From Diplonema papillatum (taxonomy: Eukaryota > Euglenozoa > Diplonemea > Diplonemida > Diplonemidae): 64,000 nt of DNA. Position 1 is the stretch's first letter. Every line of letters starts with the position of its first letter. Of this stretch, positions 1-8,948 are shown in pieces. The notes beneath the pieces were generated by a model. That model had not been told where the DNA came from. It made no database searches and was given only the letters and a program-made list of their open reading frames with translations. The position numbers were made by a program, and so were the translations under genes. The stretch is from NCBI GenBank assembly GCA_030068145.1, contig JAPJBO010000865.1, positions 1 to 64,000 on the forward strand. Direction: 5' to 3'.

Positions 1-621
1 GAATACACAAGCATGTCCGCCTTACTCTATTTTACTGGGGGCTGTTTTGGTTTTGGTGGCGTACCACCTGCCCTTTTCGTCCTGTGGTGGCGAGCCGCCC
101 ACATGACCTTGCATTTTTGTGTTCTCTTTTTTTTTTTTCCCTTGCGTATTGGCCTGTTTGTGTATTCGCGTTTTGAAGGTGGTGGGGGGGGAAATGGTAA
201 ACATTCTGAAAAACACGGCATACCTTGGCTGGAAAAGAGAGATATATAAATAAGAGGAAGGGCATTCCGTGCATAAAAAGAAACGGAAAAATAGGGGAGC
301 GAGGAGGAGGAGGAAGAGGAGGGACAACCAAAAAATAAAGAGAGGGAATTGAAGCCCTCTTTTTTTCTCCCCTTTCCAGAAGGGACACAAACAAAATAGT
401 GTGTGAGTGAGATGGCGAGAGTGGGTGCAAGAGAGAGAGTGAGAGAGTGAGGGAGAGAGAGTGGGAGTAGAACGGACCATGGGAGGGAGTAACGGGGTGC
501 CAAGGGGAGGAGGAAAAACAAAACATACCGAAAAGGAAAGTGATGGGTGGGGGGGAAAATGACTCTTGGGTTGTAGTTGGGGGCCTGGGGGGGAGCATGC
601 CAGCAGTGGGGGTTGGTGGGC
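1..621 (-). other. LINE 3' UTR, GA/CT-rich
   Basis: Non-coding tail of the LINE on the minus strand. The plus strand is strongly purine-rich between 280 and 540, with GAGA and GGAGGA microsatellite-like runs. Bases 1-531 are repeated at 10387-10916 with a few substitutions and short homopolymer length changes. Translations of this stretch in the three minus frames are open only because of its base composition. Confidence 0.7.
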
Positions 622-3600
622 TCATTTTTGGTCCCTCACGCACAGGACATGAGCTGACCTCGTCAGCACTGGCCAATTGACCTTGCGCACTCTCTGTGGA
701 CGATCCGTGCTGACGATGTGGGCCGAGCCCCCGACAAACCTGGCCAACACCCACTGGGCCCTCGGGTTCTTCGGCCCTACTATGGCGGCGGTGCCTTCCT
801 GGTACTCGAGCTCCGCTCCATCCGTGAGCTCGAGACCTAGCAAATCTCGCGCTGCTTTTCGGAGGGTGTTGACCGTGAACCACCCCTCCTCCTGCGGTTT
901 TTCTGCCAGGGCTTGGATGTCGTGCTCCCGGGCTGTTGTGTAGAGCCACGTCTGGATTCGGAACAAGTCGATAAAGTTCGCCCTGTCTCTCTGCCACTCA
1001 TCCGCCAGCCAGTTCAGGGCTGCCCATCCGCTCTCCCCTCCTCTGTTGCCCTCTGCTGGCTGCGTGTGGAGACTCCTTGGGAACCGGGTACCAACTGACT
1101 CTGGGACTTTGACTCTGCGCCACTCATCCGGGTGTCTATGGGGGTCTTTGGCGAGTTTTGCGACTGCGTGGGCGGTGAGGGCTTCCTCTTCTTCCAGAGC
1201 CTTTGCACGGCGGAAGGCCAAGCCTTCTTCTCTGTCTATGTCCATCTCCTCGGTCGTGCTGGGGGGAGCTACTTCTTCATCCTCTGTAAGGTCGATGACT
1301 TCCCACGTGCCCTCCGGTCCTCTTGCTCTCTTCGGTACCCCCCGGATTCGACTTGGGAGTGTGCCTTCTCCTTCAGCAGTGTCTCCCCGGTCCGAGCTCC
1401 TTTTCCTCCGCCTGTTGAAAACTGCTCCTCCTTCTGCGTCTATGTCGGGCACTCCCTCAGCTGGGGTCAACCCCCTTGCTGCCGTACTCTGAGGCTCTGA
1501 GGTGTCCAGCCCTGCCGCAGCTTCTTCAGGCTCGGTGTCCGGAACAGGGGCCCGGGGGGTATCAGGGGGGGACTCATGAAAGGCCTGCCCGTCCGCCTTC
1601 TCCTCCGATCCAGTTCCCCTCGACTTTGTGGCTATCCGTGGACCTGTCGACAGGGAGTTGGGCTCGCCCGACTCCGAGCTCAGTGAATCCCTTTCGATGT
1701 CCCCGGCTGCCTCGGCTTCGTGCCTCCTGCCTTGTGAGGCTCTGTCTGCCACCCTTCTCCTCGTTGCCTCCACGAACCTCGCGAGGAGTTCCTCCGGGCT
1801 TGGCCCCTTGACTCCGGGCCTGTTGCCAGCCGGCTCGGGCCCATCCACCGTCGACGGCGTGCCATCTCTCCTCTCTGTGTCCTTCGAGGTCTCGGGCTGC
1901 TCAGGGGCCGGCTGGTATACTAAAAGAAAGGTGTCCGTCCCCTCGAACCTCGGCACGGACGAAAAACTGGCATGCTCACCATCAAGAATCGTCCACCTCT
2001 GCTCCCTCTCGGCGTGTTCGTTGTACGCGTGCACCCTGTAATGGCCCGCGTTGTTCCCCCCTGTGTGCGATACCACCGCTGTGAGTTCCAGCTGTCTGCC
2101 CAGGCCTGGCAAAGTTATTGTGGTATCTGTGGGCACTGCTCTCCTGTCTGTGCAGTCGAAAGGGCGCGCCCTTTGTAGCTGAATGATCACCGCTGTGCCG
2201 GCCTGGCTAAAGGAGGGCTTAGTCTGGGTCTGCCCCCTGACCCCGCAGTTCTCGCATCTGTAGTCCGCCCCTGCCGAGGACCACGCGAAAGCTTCGTCGA
2301 GACACCTCTGCACCGAGCCAGCTCCTACGGGGAGGATGGTTATGTCCAGGTCCTCTTGAGCCATGTGGCCATACTGGCACTTCCCACACTTAACTTCGAC
2401 CGAGTACCTGTGACGCAGGCCTGCAATTCGGTCCGCCCAATTGGAGCTGCAGGCTCGGTGAGCCGTGTTCTCTTCTAGGATCGCTGAGGCCACTGTCCGC
2501 AGGACCTCTCCCACGTCGTGTTGTCGACCGTCACCGAATGGGCCTCTGACTTTCGCCAGTACAGACCGCAGCACCGCCTCTGAACGGCCGCCTGTCACCC
2601 ACTTGTGGACCTCTGCAGTTAGTTCTCCCTTCTCGTGTGTGCCGCACTGCTGGAAGATGGCTATCTGCTGCGCCATGTTGGTGACCGCAAAAAGGTTCAA
2701 CGCCGCCTGCAGGTAGCACGAGTTCGTGGTCTTGATGCCTGATCGGCCCTTTGCACCCGGTTTTGCGATCGTCTTATCTCCGAGCCGGTGAGGGTCTCCA
2801 ACTTCCTCCGAGCTTGGCAGCTCAGAGTCGAGAGCGGCCAGGGATTCTTTCCTCACGCGGTTCCGCCCCGTTCCTGGGAGGTCGGCAATGTTGCTCGCTT
2901 TGTGTGAAGCCAAGCCGGCACCCGGGGTTCTGGGATTTTCGCTTGCTGTCTCGCCTGTCGTGCTTTGCGGGGACTTCCTGCTCGTCCGTGGATTGTCTGC
3001 TTCTGCCTCCTCGGTTGCAGCCGCTTCCCCCTTTGCCATCCCCTTCTCAGCTGCCATGTGTGGTTGATTTGCGGCGCTGGGGAGGGAGTGTGCTGGGGGG
3101 GTCACGGTTTCATGTTCTTGGACGGGGACGCATTCTGGCCGTTCCACCTCCAACAGGGTTCGCATGATGTCCACAGTTTCCTGGGAGCTGCTGGGGGTGC
3201 CTCCTTTTTCCGACCCTCCGGTCCCTGGGTGCCGTATGCCTTCGTCCGGTTCTGGCGACCATGACTGGCCTTGGGGGTCGTGTGGCAGTCCTGTCGAATC
3301 GCGCGTGTATGAACGAATCTGCCTCTCTTCTGTTGTGCCCTCTGTTTTCGATCGGCCCGTTCTCCCTCCTCCTGCGACTGCTCCCGTCTTTTGCTGTGGT
3401 GCTTCGCCTCCCACTTGCGCTTCTGTCCCTGTCTTTTCCGCCTCGGGTGTCGCTCCCATCAACATTCCCCTTCCAGCTGCCATGTGTGGTTGTTTAGCGG
3501 CGCTTGGAGGATGGGGTGTTGGGGAGACCTTGGGCACGGGCTTCAAGCTGGAGGAGCAGTCACGCCCTTCCCCTTCGAACGGGGCTTGCATCAGTGTCAC

Positions 3601-6600
3601 TGTGTCCTGGGAGCTGGAGGAATAGCCTGTGCCTCTGGCTTCCAGGTGTCGCGCAACTCTGTCGGCAGCCGTATCCGATGGCCGATTGAATTGGTGGAGT
3701 GTTGCTGCACCGTCTGGCTCCCCGGCTTTAAGAGAGACATGCGGACCCGAGCCTTCCGCTGTTCGGGCGCCTGTTGGTGGGAGGGTCGCTGATCGGGTGT
3801 CCCCTGCTGCCATGTGTGGTGTGTTGTTGGCGCCGGTGAGTCCGTCAGAGACTGGAGTGTGTCGCTCAGTGTCTGGAGTGTGTGACAGAGAAGGCCGGGG
3901 GGGCGGGATGTCGTCCGGTGTCTCGAAGACCTCTGCTTGCATAGCTTTCAGTACCTCTTCTGCCGACCATCCCTCGACTGCTTTCCCGACCCCTACCCGG
4001 GTTTGCAGATGTGCGTCCTCTAGCCTTGGCCGGCCCACTTTGCCCCGCCCCTCGTTTTCGGACCGTGCCTCTGGGCTGGGAGTCCGCCCTGTCTGCCCGA
4101 GCGGCCGGGGGCTTCGATCGCCTCCAGGCGTGCCTGGGACGTTGTCTGCTGTCGATTTCTGCATCGACGGCTGCTCTCCCGCTGCTGTGTCACTCCCGGG
4201 CCCCTGACGGGCAGCCGGTGGCATTTGCTCTCCCGCCGCATCCTTTGGTGGTATCGCTGTTGCCTGGGCGGCTGTCGGAGGAGCGGCCTTAGCTGGAGCT
4301 GTCGGGGAGGCGGGGGGGGCGACGGGGCCCCCGGCCGCTCTCGCCGGCGACACCGCTTGCAAGTACTGCGTCACCGACATTGTGCGCTTTTCCTCCTGAA
4401 TGAAGCTCCGGGGCGGATCTGATGGAGTTGGGAGGGCGTCGCTCCCCCGCTGTGCTGTGCTTTCCCGGCTTTTTGCCCACCTCTCCGCTCTTCTTCTCCG
4501 CATCGGCATGCTTTTGATCTGCTGAAGCTTCTTGAGGTATCTTCCGGGGTCACCCCTTCGCTGGACTGCCTGTCCTTCCCCGGAAGACTCGCCCTCGGTC
4601 TCATCTGTTGCCATCGGAACGGGTGGGGGGTCGGCATGCCCCTGGCTGCTTGGCCTCCCTTGGAGGGTGTGGCCTCTCGGCGCTGTGGGGCCTTCCTTCC
4701 CGACCGTGGTGGCTTCCTGACCCTGTGTCCCCTGGTGCGTGTCTCCCACAGGAGGCTCGGCCCTGGGTGGTGAAGCCAGCGGAGCCTTCGGTCTCTCTGT
4801 GGCACCTGCGTGGCCCCCCTCCGTTTCTGCAGGGGCTGTTAATGCCTCGGCCGGGGCGCCTTGGCCCTGCCCCCTCATGTGAGAGTCATCCGTTGTTGGG
4901 GCCCCTGTACCGAGGGAGGGGGCGAGCTCAGCCTGAGCAGTGCTGTCGGCGAGTCCTTCTCCCGGTGATGCGGGGGCTGCTGTCGATCTTGGCGAGGCGT
5001 CCTGACTCTGCCCCCTCATGTGTGTGTCCCCCGACAGCGAGAGTTCGGACATGAGGGGAGGATCGGGCGGCATCTCTCTCTCTGTGCGGTTGGGGTGCAC
5101 CCATTCCGGTGCGTCGCGTACTGCTGAGGCGTCTGCCGGGGCGTCATGGACCTTTGTACCATGTGTGGCCTTCGACCCTTCTTCATCCATGCCTGTCGAT
5201 CGCGGTGTTGGTGTCGGTGATGCTGGATCTGGCGGCGGCCAAATCGGGGGCAGTGTCCGTCCTGTCCCCTGACCAGACCTACTCGTCTTTCTCTCCGCGT
5301 CTTCCCTGGCTTTCTGCTGAACCGCCTTGCCCAGGGCCTCACACTCCTCTTGCCAAATCTCCACATCCAGCGAAACGTACTCCACTGGCTTTTCCCTGAT
5401 GTTTCCGGGTTCCACTCCGATGGAGTTCCTGTCTGTTATTGTCCCTCTGCGGATCGCTGCCCTGGCTGCCCCTTTGACCACCTGTATGGAGATCCTTTCT
5501 GCGTAGTCGCGGAAAACCTCTGCTTTGTTTCTCCTGGCCCGGTCAGCTGCTTCGGCAGCCACTCTCCAGAGGAAGCTCCGGGCCTCTGCTCCGAAGCCGC
5601 CCATGGACTCGAGGGCAAACGCCGTGAAGCGCCGGTTGTTCTTCTGCAGCTCCTCCGCGTACTTTGTGTACTTGGTCGCCTCCCCCTTCCTGGCCGCGTA
5701 CCCTTGTGAGATTGCCGCTTCCTGGCAGATGGATGCGCTTTGGGGATTGACGATTGTGACGTCGATGGATCTGGGGCGCCGCTCGTTCACTCCTCGCGGG
5801 AGGGAAACGTCCCCCGGGATTATCCCTGGCTTTGTGCCCACTGTGCCCTTCTCCTCCTTCTTCGGCTCCAGGGCCGCGTCCAAGCACGCCATGTACAGCT
5901 CGTCCCTCACCGCATGATGCTTTGCTGTCCAGTCCCCACCGTGGCGGCAGCTCAACGCATGGTGGCCGAGCCTGTCAAGGCCGTCTTTTTTGCACACCTC
6001 GCATGTCTGGCCCGCCTCAAATACCGCCGAGCCCAGCCACATCTTGACTGCTACTTCGAACTCTTGAGGCTCCATGTCCTTTCCTGTGTAGGGGACGGCC
6101 GTCAGCCACGAGCCGGCATGCGGGAGGGTAATCGTCAGGAGGCGTGCTTTCTCCCTTGGGTTGTCATCCACGTCCTTCCTGAGTTCCCTCAGCTGCCTCT
6201 CCTCAATAGCGGCTGACAGAAGGCGCTGGACGAGGACTCCTCTCGGGCCCTCCGGGCTAACATCGTCGCTGCCGACTGCCTCGTTAAATGACTTGGCCGC
6301 TTTCCTCCAAGCCCTCGCCTCGACCCGATATCGGTGGTCCAACTTCTTCGCCAGCTCCTCCCAAGCTGAGATCGACGCCAGCGTCGCTGCCGCATGGTGT
6401 TCTGCGGTGCTCCTGAGCCCCAACCCGCCATACCGAATTGCCAGCTTGGCCTGCGACCAAGCCTGAGCTGACAATCTGCTGCTGCTTATCGCTTGCATTG
6501 CGTCGTGGACCATGTCGTCGAACCGGCGGAGTTCTTGTCTGACCTTCCTTCCCGGGACGGCCCGCATATAGTACACCATCTTTCCGTATGAGGTGCAGTA

Positions 6601-6819
6601 TCGCAGCAGCAGGTATGCCGCTTGCTTGTCATCCATCAGCTTGAGCATCCTGAAGGTCTCCCGGAGCTTGTCGACCTTTGCCTTCAAGAACTCTGCAGGA
6701 GGTGTGCCCCCTCTATCTCTTCCAATCAGGCTTGGCAACACAGGACCCCCAAATTTTCCAGGGGACACCGCGAGGAGGTGGCAAGTCAGATTTTGTCCCC
6801 CAACCCCAAGACCACCCAT
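622..6819 (-). CDS. LINE ORF: RT thumb/endonuclease region fused to a ubiquitin-specific protease
   Basis: An uninterrupted 2065-aa frame with ATG at 6819 and an in-frame stop about 40 bp upstream. Residues about 30-180 match the thumb region after the catalytic palm of LINE reverse transcriptases (LLRYC, FDDMVHDAM). Residues about 265-470 hold a C-x2-C...H-x4-C knuckle (CEVC, GHHALSC) followed by KPG...IDVTIVNP, the pattern of the restriction-like endonuclease region in many protist LINEs. Residues about 480-1340 are proline/serine-rich, with repeated DTHMRGQ-like (near 596 and 647) and PHMAA motifs (near 1000, 1110, 1252). Residues about 1355-1635 form a peptidase C19 domain: Cys box TTNSCYLQAALN, two CxxC pairs (KCGKC, CENC), His box NNAGHYRVHAY, then WTILDGEH and a terminal LLVYQP. 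Near residue 1843 is VIDLTEDEE, a SUMO-interaction-like motif. The last 165 residues are a separate globular region. No RT active site is present. The domain calls are strong; a role for the protease in transposition is inference. Confidence 0.8.
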   Translation of the reverse strand: MGGLGVGGQNLTCHLLAVSPGKFGGPVLPSLIGRDRGGTPPAEFLKAKVDKLRETFRMLKLMDDKQAAYLLLRYCTSYGKMVYYMRAVPGRKVRQELRRFDDMVHDAMQAISSSRLSAQAWSQAKLAIRYGGLGLRSTAEHHAAATLASISAWEELAKKLDHRYRVEARAWRKAAKSFNEAVGSDDVSPEGPRGVLVQRLLSAAIEERQLRELRKDVDDNPREKARLLTITLPHAGSWLTAVPYTGKDMEPQEFEVAVKMWLGSAVFEAGQTCEVCKKDGLDRLGHHALSCRHGGDWTAKHHAVRDELYMACLDAALEPKKEEKGTVGTKPGIIPGDVSLPRGVNERRPRSIDVTIVNPQSASICQEAAISQGYAARKGEATKYTKYAEELQKNNRRFTAFALESMGGFGAEARSFLWRVAAEAADRARRNKAEVFRDYAERISIQVVKGAARAAIRRGTITDRNSIGVEPGNIREKPVEYVSLDVEIWQEECEALGKAVQQKAREDAERKTSRSGQGTGRTLPPIWPPPDPASPTPTPRSTGMDEEGSKATHGTKVHDAPADASAVRDAPEWVHPNRTEREMPPDPPLMSELSLSGDTHMRGQSQDASPRSTAAPASPGEGLADSTAQAELAPSLGTGAPTTDDSHMRGQGQGAPAEALTAPAETEGGHAGATERPKAPLASPPRAEPPVGDTHQGTQGQEATTVGKEGPTAPRGHTLQGRPSSQGHADPPPVPMATDETEGESSGEGQAVQRRGDPGRYLKKLQQIKSMPMRRRRAERWAKSRESTAQRGSDALPTPSDPPRSFIQEEKRTMSVTQYLQAVSPARAAGGPVAPPASPTAPAKAAPPTAAQATAIPPKDAAGEQMPPAARQGPGSDTAAGEQPSMQKSTADNVPGTPGGDRSPRPLGQTGRTPSPEARSENEGRGKVGRPRLEDAHLQTRVGVGKAVEGWSAEEVLKAMQAEVFETPDDIPPPRPSLSHTPDTERHTPVSDGLTGANNTPHMAAGDTRSATLPPTGARTAEGSGPHVSLKAGEPDGAATLHQFNRPSDTAADRVARHLEARGTGYSSSSQDTVTLMQAPFEGEGRDCSSSLKPVPKVSPTPHPPSAAKQPHMAAGRGMLMGATPEAEKTGTEAQVGGEAPQQKTGAVAGGGRTGRSKTEGTTEERQIRSYTRDSTGLPHDPQGQSWSPEPDEGIRHPGTGGSEKGGTPSSSQETVDIMRTLLEVERPECVPVQEHETVTPPAHSLPSAANQPHMAAEKGMAKGEAAATEEAEADNPRTSRKSPQSTTGETASENPRTPGAGLASHKASNIADLPGTGRNRVRKESLAALDSELPSSEEVGDPHRLGDKTIAKPGAKGRSGIKTTNSCYLQAALNLFAVTNMAQQIAIFQQCGTHEKGELTAEVHKWVTGGRSEAVLRSVLAKVRGPFGDGRQHDVGEVLRTVASAILEENTAHRACSSNWADRIAGLRHRYSVEVKCGKCQYGHMAQEDLDITILPVGAGSVQRCLDEAFAWSSAGADYRCENCGVRGQTQTKPSFSQAGTAVIIQLQRARPFDCTDRRAVPTDTTITLPGLGRQLELTAVVSHTGGNNAGHYRVHAYNEHAEREQRWTILDGEHASFSSVPRFEGTDTFLLVYQPAPEQPETSKDTERRDGTPSTVDGPEPAGNRPGVKGPSPEELLARFVEATRRRVADRASQGRRHEAEAAGDIERDSLSSESGEPNSLSTGPRIATKSRGTGSEEKADGQAFHESPPDTPRAPVPDTEPEEAAAGLDTSEPQSTAARGLTPAEGVPDIDAEGGAVFNRRRKRSSDRGDTAEGEGTLPSRIRGVPKRARGPEGTWEVIDLTEDEEVAPPSTTEEMDIDREEGLAFRRAKALEEEEALTAHAVAKLAKDPHRHPDEWRRVKVPESVGTRFPRSLHTQPAEGNRGGESGWAALNWLADEWQRDRANFIDLFRIQTWLYTTAREHDIQALAEKPQEEGWFTVNTLRKAARDLLGLELTDGAELEYQEGTAAIVGPKNPRAQWVLARFVGGSAHIVSTDRPQRVRKVNWPVLTRSAHVLCVRDQK
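6755..6801 (-). repeat. 47-bp shared module, copy 1 (LINE 5' edge)
   Basis: A 47-bp sequence identical to 9712-9758 and 11427-11473. Here it sits at the 5' edge of the LINE on the minus strand and is read through by the LINE ORF. In the other two places it is the 5' end of retroposon D. On the minus strand it starts GGGGGACAAAATC and has complementary ends (GGGGACA and TGTCCCC), so it could fold. Flanks on the outer side differ at all three sites. Confidence 0.85.
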
Positions 6820-7126
6820 TGAGAATTCCGGGGCCTTTGATGGCCAGCTTCTTGGACTTCACGACCTCTCAGGAGCACTTTGCTGAAGGAACACCGAAAA
6901 CGTGATAGGCAGCTGTTGCATGTCGAAATGGGGGGGCACGTTCTCCCTTTTTTTTTTTTATTATAAAAGGGGCTCTCGAGAGACAAGGCAGGTAGGGACA
7001 CAGAACACCATAAGTAAATAAAAATCAAGCAAATGGGAAGCGAACGGGAAGCAAGCGGATGAGGACGGTGTTCTGTGTTGCTGGGGCCCCGCGCTTGCGT
7101 CCGTCCTCAAGCCCCTTTTCTCTTAC
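6820..7126. other. Unannotated spacer upstream of the LINE ORF
   Basis: About 300 bp between the LINE ORF and a small open frame. It holds a short poly(T) run near 6950-6960. No gene or repeat shared with the rest of the window is visible. Confidence 0.4.
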
Positions 7127-7330
7127 TCACCCCAGCGAAGCAAAACGTTTCACCACAAAGACACAAACAGGTTTCACTTCGTAGGAGCTTCGAATTCCTG
7201 TGACGGTTTCGTTGGATGCATCGGTCAAAATATCAACAAAAATATGTACCCATAGCTCTGTCAGAACCTTTTCGCTGACTCGGAACTTCACATACCTTGA
7301 CTTTTCAAGCACATCTCCGACCCGAACCAT
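7127..7330 (-). CDS. Small hypothetical ORF, 67 aa
   Basis: ATG at 7330 and TGA at 7127, lying just downstream (minus strand) of the poly(A) tract of retroposon B. The 67-residue product has a plausible amphipathic helical stretch (KVLTELWVHIFVDILTDASN) and a composition unlike the repeats around it. A GTATGT and a later CACAG within the frame could mark a 98-bp intron instead. I recognise no family; it may be a remnant of a host gene carried or interrupted by the retroposons. Confidence 0.25.
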   Translation of the reverse strand: MVRVGDVLEKSRYVKFRVSEKVLTELWVHIFVDILTDASNETVTGIRSSYEVKPVCVFVVKRFASLG

Positions 7331-7353
7331 CTTGTGAATTTCTTTTCTTCTTC

Positions 7354-8490
7354 TTTTTTTTTTTTTTTTTTTTTGGTAACCCGGAAAAAATGCTTTACGC
7401 ACGACCCCCGTGGACTAAGCGGAGAGTGTGGGACTACGTTCGTGGAGCTATGGTGGCCGAACGCTACCCACTAAAACAACCGGGGGCCCTTAGAGACTGC
7501 TGCTGAGGAGGCCATCCCCCGTGACTCCCCCGGAGGGGGGCTTGTCAGGCCGAGTCACGACAGCATCAGGGAGAGTGAGGTCAACCATCTCTCCCTGCTC
7601 CGCTCCTGCTCCTGGGTTTGTTTGTTTGTTTTTGCTTCCGCTGACTGATGATGATGCTGCGCTCCGAGCTACCCCTGTCAAGGGCTGACTTGCTCCCTGG
7701 CTCTTTTGCGCGCTTTGTTCCTGTGACTTGGGGTTGCCTGACCTCCCGCTCGCTCCTGGTTTCCCTCCCCCGGCAAGGGGGGGTCCTTGTTGGCATCTTG
7801 TGCCGCTGACTCCTTGGCCGTTCCGTCCGTCCTGGCCCTCTTTCACTTTCTTGGGGTCTACCACCCTCTGCACCGCCGCACTCCTTTTCCTGGCTGGCGC
7901 TGTCGCCGCCCTCTGCTGTCCCTCCCGCCCTGCCCTGGCTGACTGGCTGCCAGGATCCGCTGCTTGACGCCCTCGGGTGGGCTCAGGACTCACAGTCACC
8001 TTCACAGGTCGGGGGCCCCTCAAGCTCACAGTGGGGGTGGCGGCTCCTCCTGCACCCCCAGTCCCCCTCAAACCGGACGCGTTGCCCAGACGCGACCGGC
8101 ATGAGTTGCTCGCTTGAGTGGCCCCTTCCCCGCTCGGGATCGTGATCACCCCTCGCTTCCCCTCCTGCGCTTCGGCCGCCGATCCAGCGCAGTGCTGCCC
8201 ATTATCTCCGCCCTGGCCAGCTAGCTGCGCCTGTCCCCCCGCTGCTGTTGGTGTTAATTTTAGTGCGGCACAACCGGGGGCCCCACCTGAGCTCCGGCCC
8301 CCGGGTGCCGCTGGGGGGGCGTACGGACCATACCTTTGAAGCGGCGGCAGTGCCGCCTCCTGCCGCCCTCCTGCTGGCCTTGCCGAGGCTGCTTGGGACG
8401 GGTTGGAGCAACCTCGCCCCGTCGCGGCTTGGGGCACCAGGATCGCTGGGGAGACGGGGCTGCTCACCCCGCCTGCCCCCCCTCAAGATC

Positions 8491-8492
<2 letters not shown>
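7354..8492 (-). mobile_element. Retroposon B, copy 1, with poly(A) tail
   Basis: A minus-strand element whose 3' end is followed by a poly(A) tract (plus-strand T run 7354-7374). Its last 423 bp (7375-7797) are repeated at 8524-8947 behind another T run, which defines the 3' end of the family at GGTTAC followed by A's. The 5' end, around 8490, abuts the poly(A) tract of the next copy, so this copy is 5'-truncated. The element contains an open frame to its 5' limit. It may belong to a second LINE lineage or be a non-autonomous partner of the LINE at 1-6819; no RT motif is present in what remains. Confidence 0.65.
7490..8467 (-). CDS. C-terminal part of a retroposon B ORF, low complexity
   Basis: An open frame of about 325 codons that ends at a stop at 7490 and stays open to the truncated 5' edge of retroposon B. 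The first codon at 8467 is GTG, not ATG, so this is probably the tail of a longer protein. The product is rich in Gly, Ala, Ser, Pro and Gln with no recognisable domain, and looks disordered. Near its end is EMVDLTLPD, reminiscent of the hydrophobic-acidic VIDLTEDEE motif in the neighbouring LINE ORF. The C-terminal portion is repeated, with one internal change of sequence context, in copy 2 at 8641-8947. It may be coding in a full-length element, but low complexity makes an accidental open frame possible. Confidence 0.35.
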   Translation of the reverse strand: MSSPVSPAILVPQAATGRGCSNPSQAASARPAGGRQEAALPPLQRYGPYAPPAAPGGRSSGGAPGCAALKLTPTAAGGQAQLAGQGGDNGQHCAGSAAEAQEGKRGVITIPSGEGATQASNSCRSRLGNASGLRGTGGAGGAATPTVSLRGPRPVKVTVSPEPTRGRQAADPGSQSARAGREGQQRAATAPARKRSAAVQRVVDPKKVKEGQDGRNGQGVSGTRCQQGPPLAGGGKPGASGRSGNPKSQEQSAQKSQGASQPLTGVARSAASSSVSGSKNKQTNPGAGAEQGEMVDLTLPDAVVTRPDKPPSGGVTGDGLLSSSL

Positions 8493-8524
<32 letters not shown>

Positions 8525-8947
8525 GTAACTGAGGGGAAAAATGCCTTACGCACGACCCCCGTGGACTAAGCGGAGAGTGTGGGACTACGTTCGTGGAGCT
8601 ATGGTGGCCGAACGCTACCCACTAAAACAACCGGGGGCCCTTAGAGACTGCTGCTGAGGAGGCCATCCCCCGTGACTCCCCCGGAGGGGGGCTTGTCAGG
8701 CCGAGTCACGACAGCATCAGGGAGAGTGAGGTCAACCATCTCTCCCTGCTCCGCTCCTGCTCCTGGGTTTGTGTGTTTGTTTTTGCTGCCGCTGACTGAT
8801 GATGATGCTGCGCTCCGAGCTACCCCTGTCAAGGGCTGACTCGCTCCCTGGCTCTTTTGCGCGCTTTGTTCCTGTGACTGGGGGTTGCCTGACCTCCCGC
8901 TCGCTCCTGGTTTCCCTCCCCCGGCAAGGGGGGGTCCTTGTTGGCAT
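8493..8947 (-). mobile_element. Retroposon B, copy 2, 5'-truncated
   Basis: Copy of the 3' 424 bp of retroposon B (8524-8947) with a 31-nt poly(A) tract (plus-strand T run 8493-8523). It is cut at its 5' side exactly where the A-tract of the following C/D element begins. Identity with 7375-7797 is very high, with most differences in the first 20 bp after the tail. Confidence 0.75.
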
Positions 8948-8948
8948 C

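Larger units (their letters stand above)
1..6819 (-). mobile_element. LINE-type non-LTR retroelement, 3' UTR plus ORF, 5' end missing
   Basis: Read on the minus strand, this element runs from an ORF (6819-622) into a purine-rich 3' UTR that reaches the left edge of the window. The assignment rests on two observations. The ORF begins in a reverse-transcriptase thumb-like segment followed by a zinc-knuckle/endonuclease region typical of LINEs. Bases 1-531 also recur almost unchanged at 10387-10916, where the copy continues about 100 bp further and ends in a 54-nt poly(A) tail (poly(T) on the plus strand). The true 3' end and tail of this copy therefore lie about 100 bp left of base 1. The catalytic RT core is absent, so the copy is 5'-truncated or chimeric. 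Its upstream edge carries a 47-bp module shared with an unrelated retroposon (6755-6801). Confidence 0.75.

Noticed and set aside
475-621. LINE 3' UTR frames of 150-320 codons on the minus strand (from 22 to 997) as genes
   Set aside because: They arise from CT-rich repeats, and the longest starts inside the LINE ORF in another frame; copies at 10408-11144 differ only by homopolymer length.
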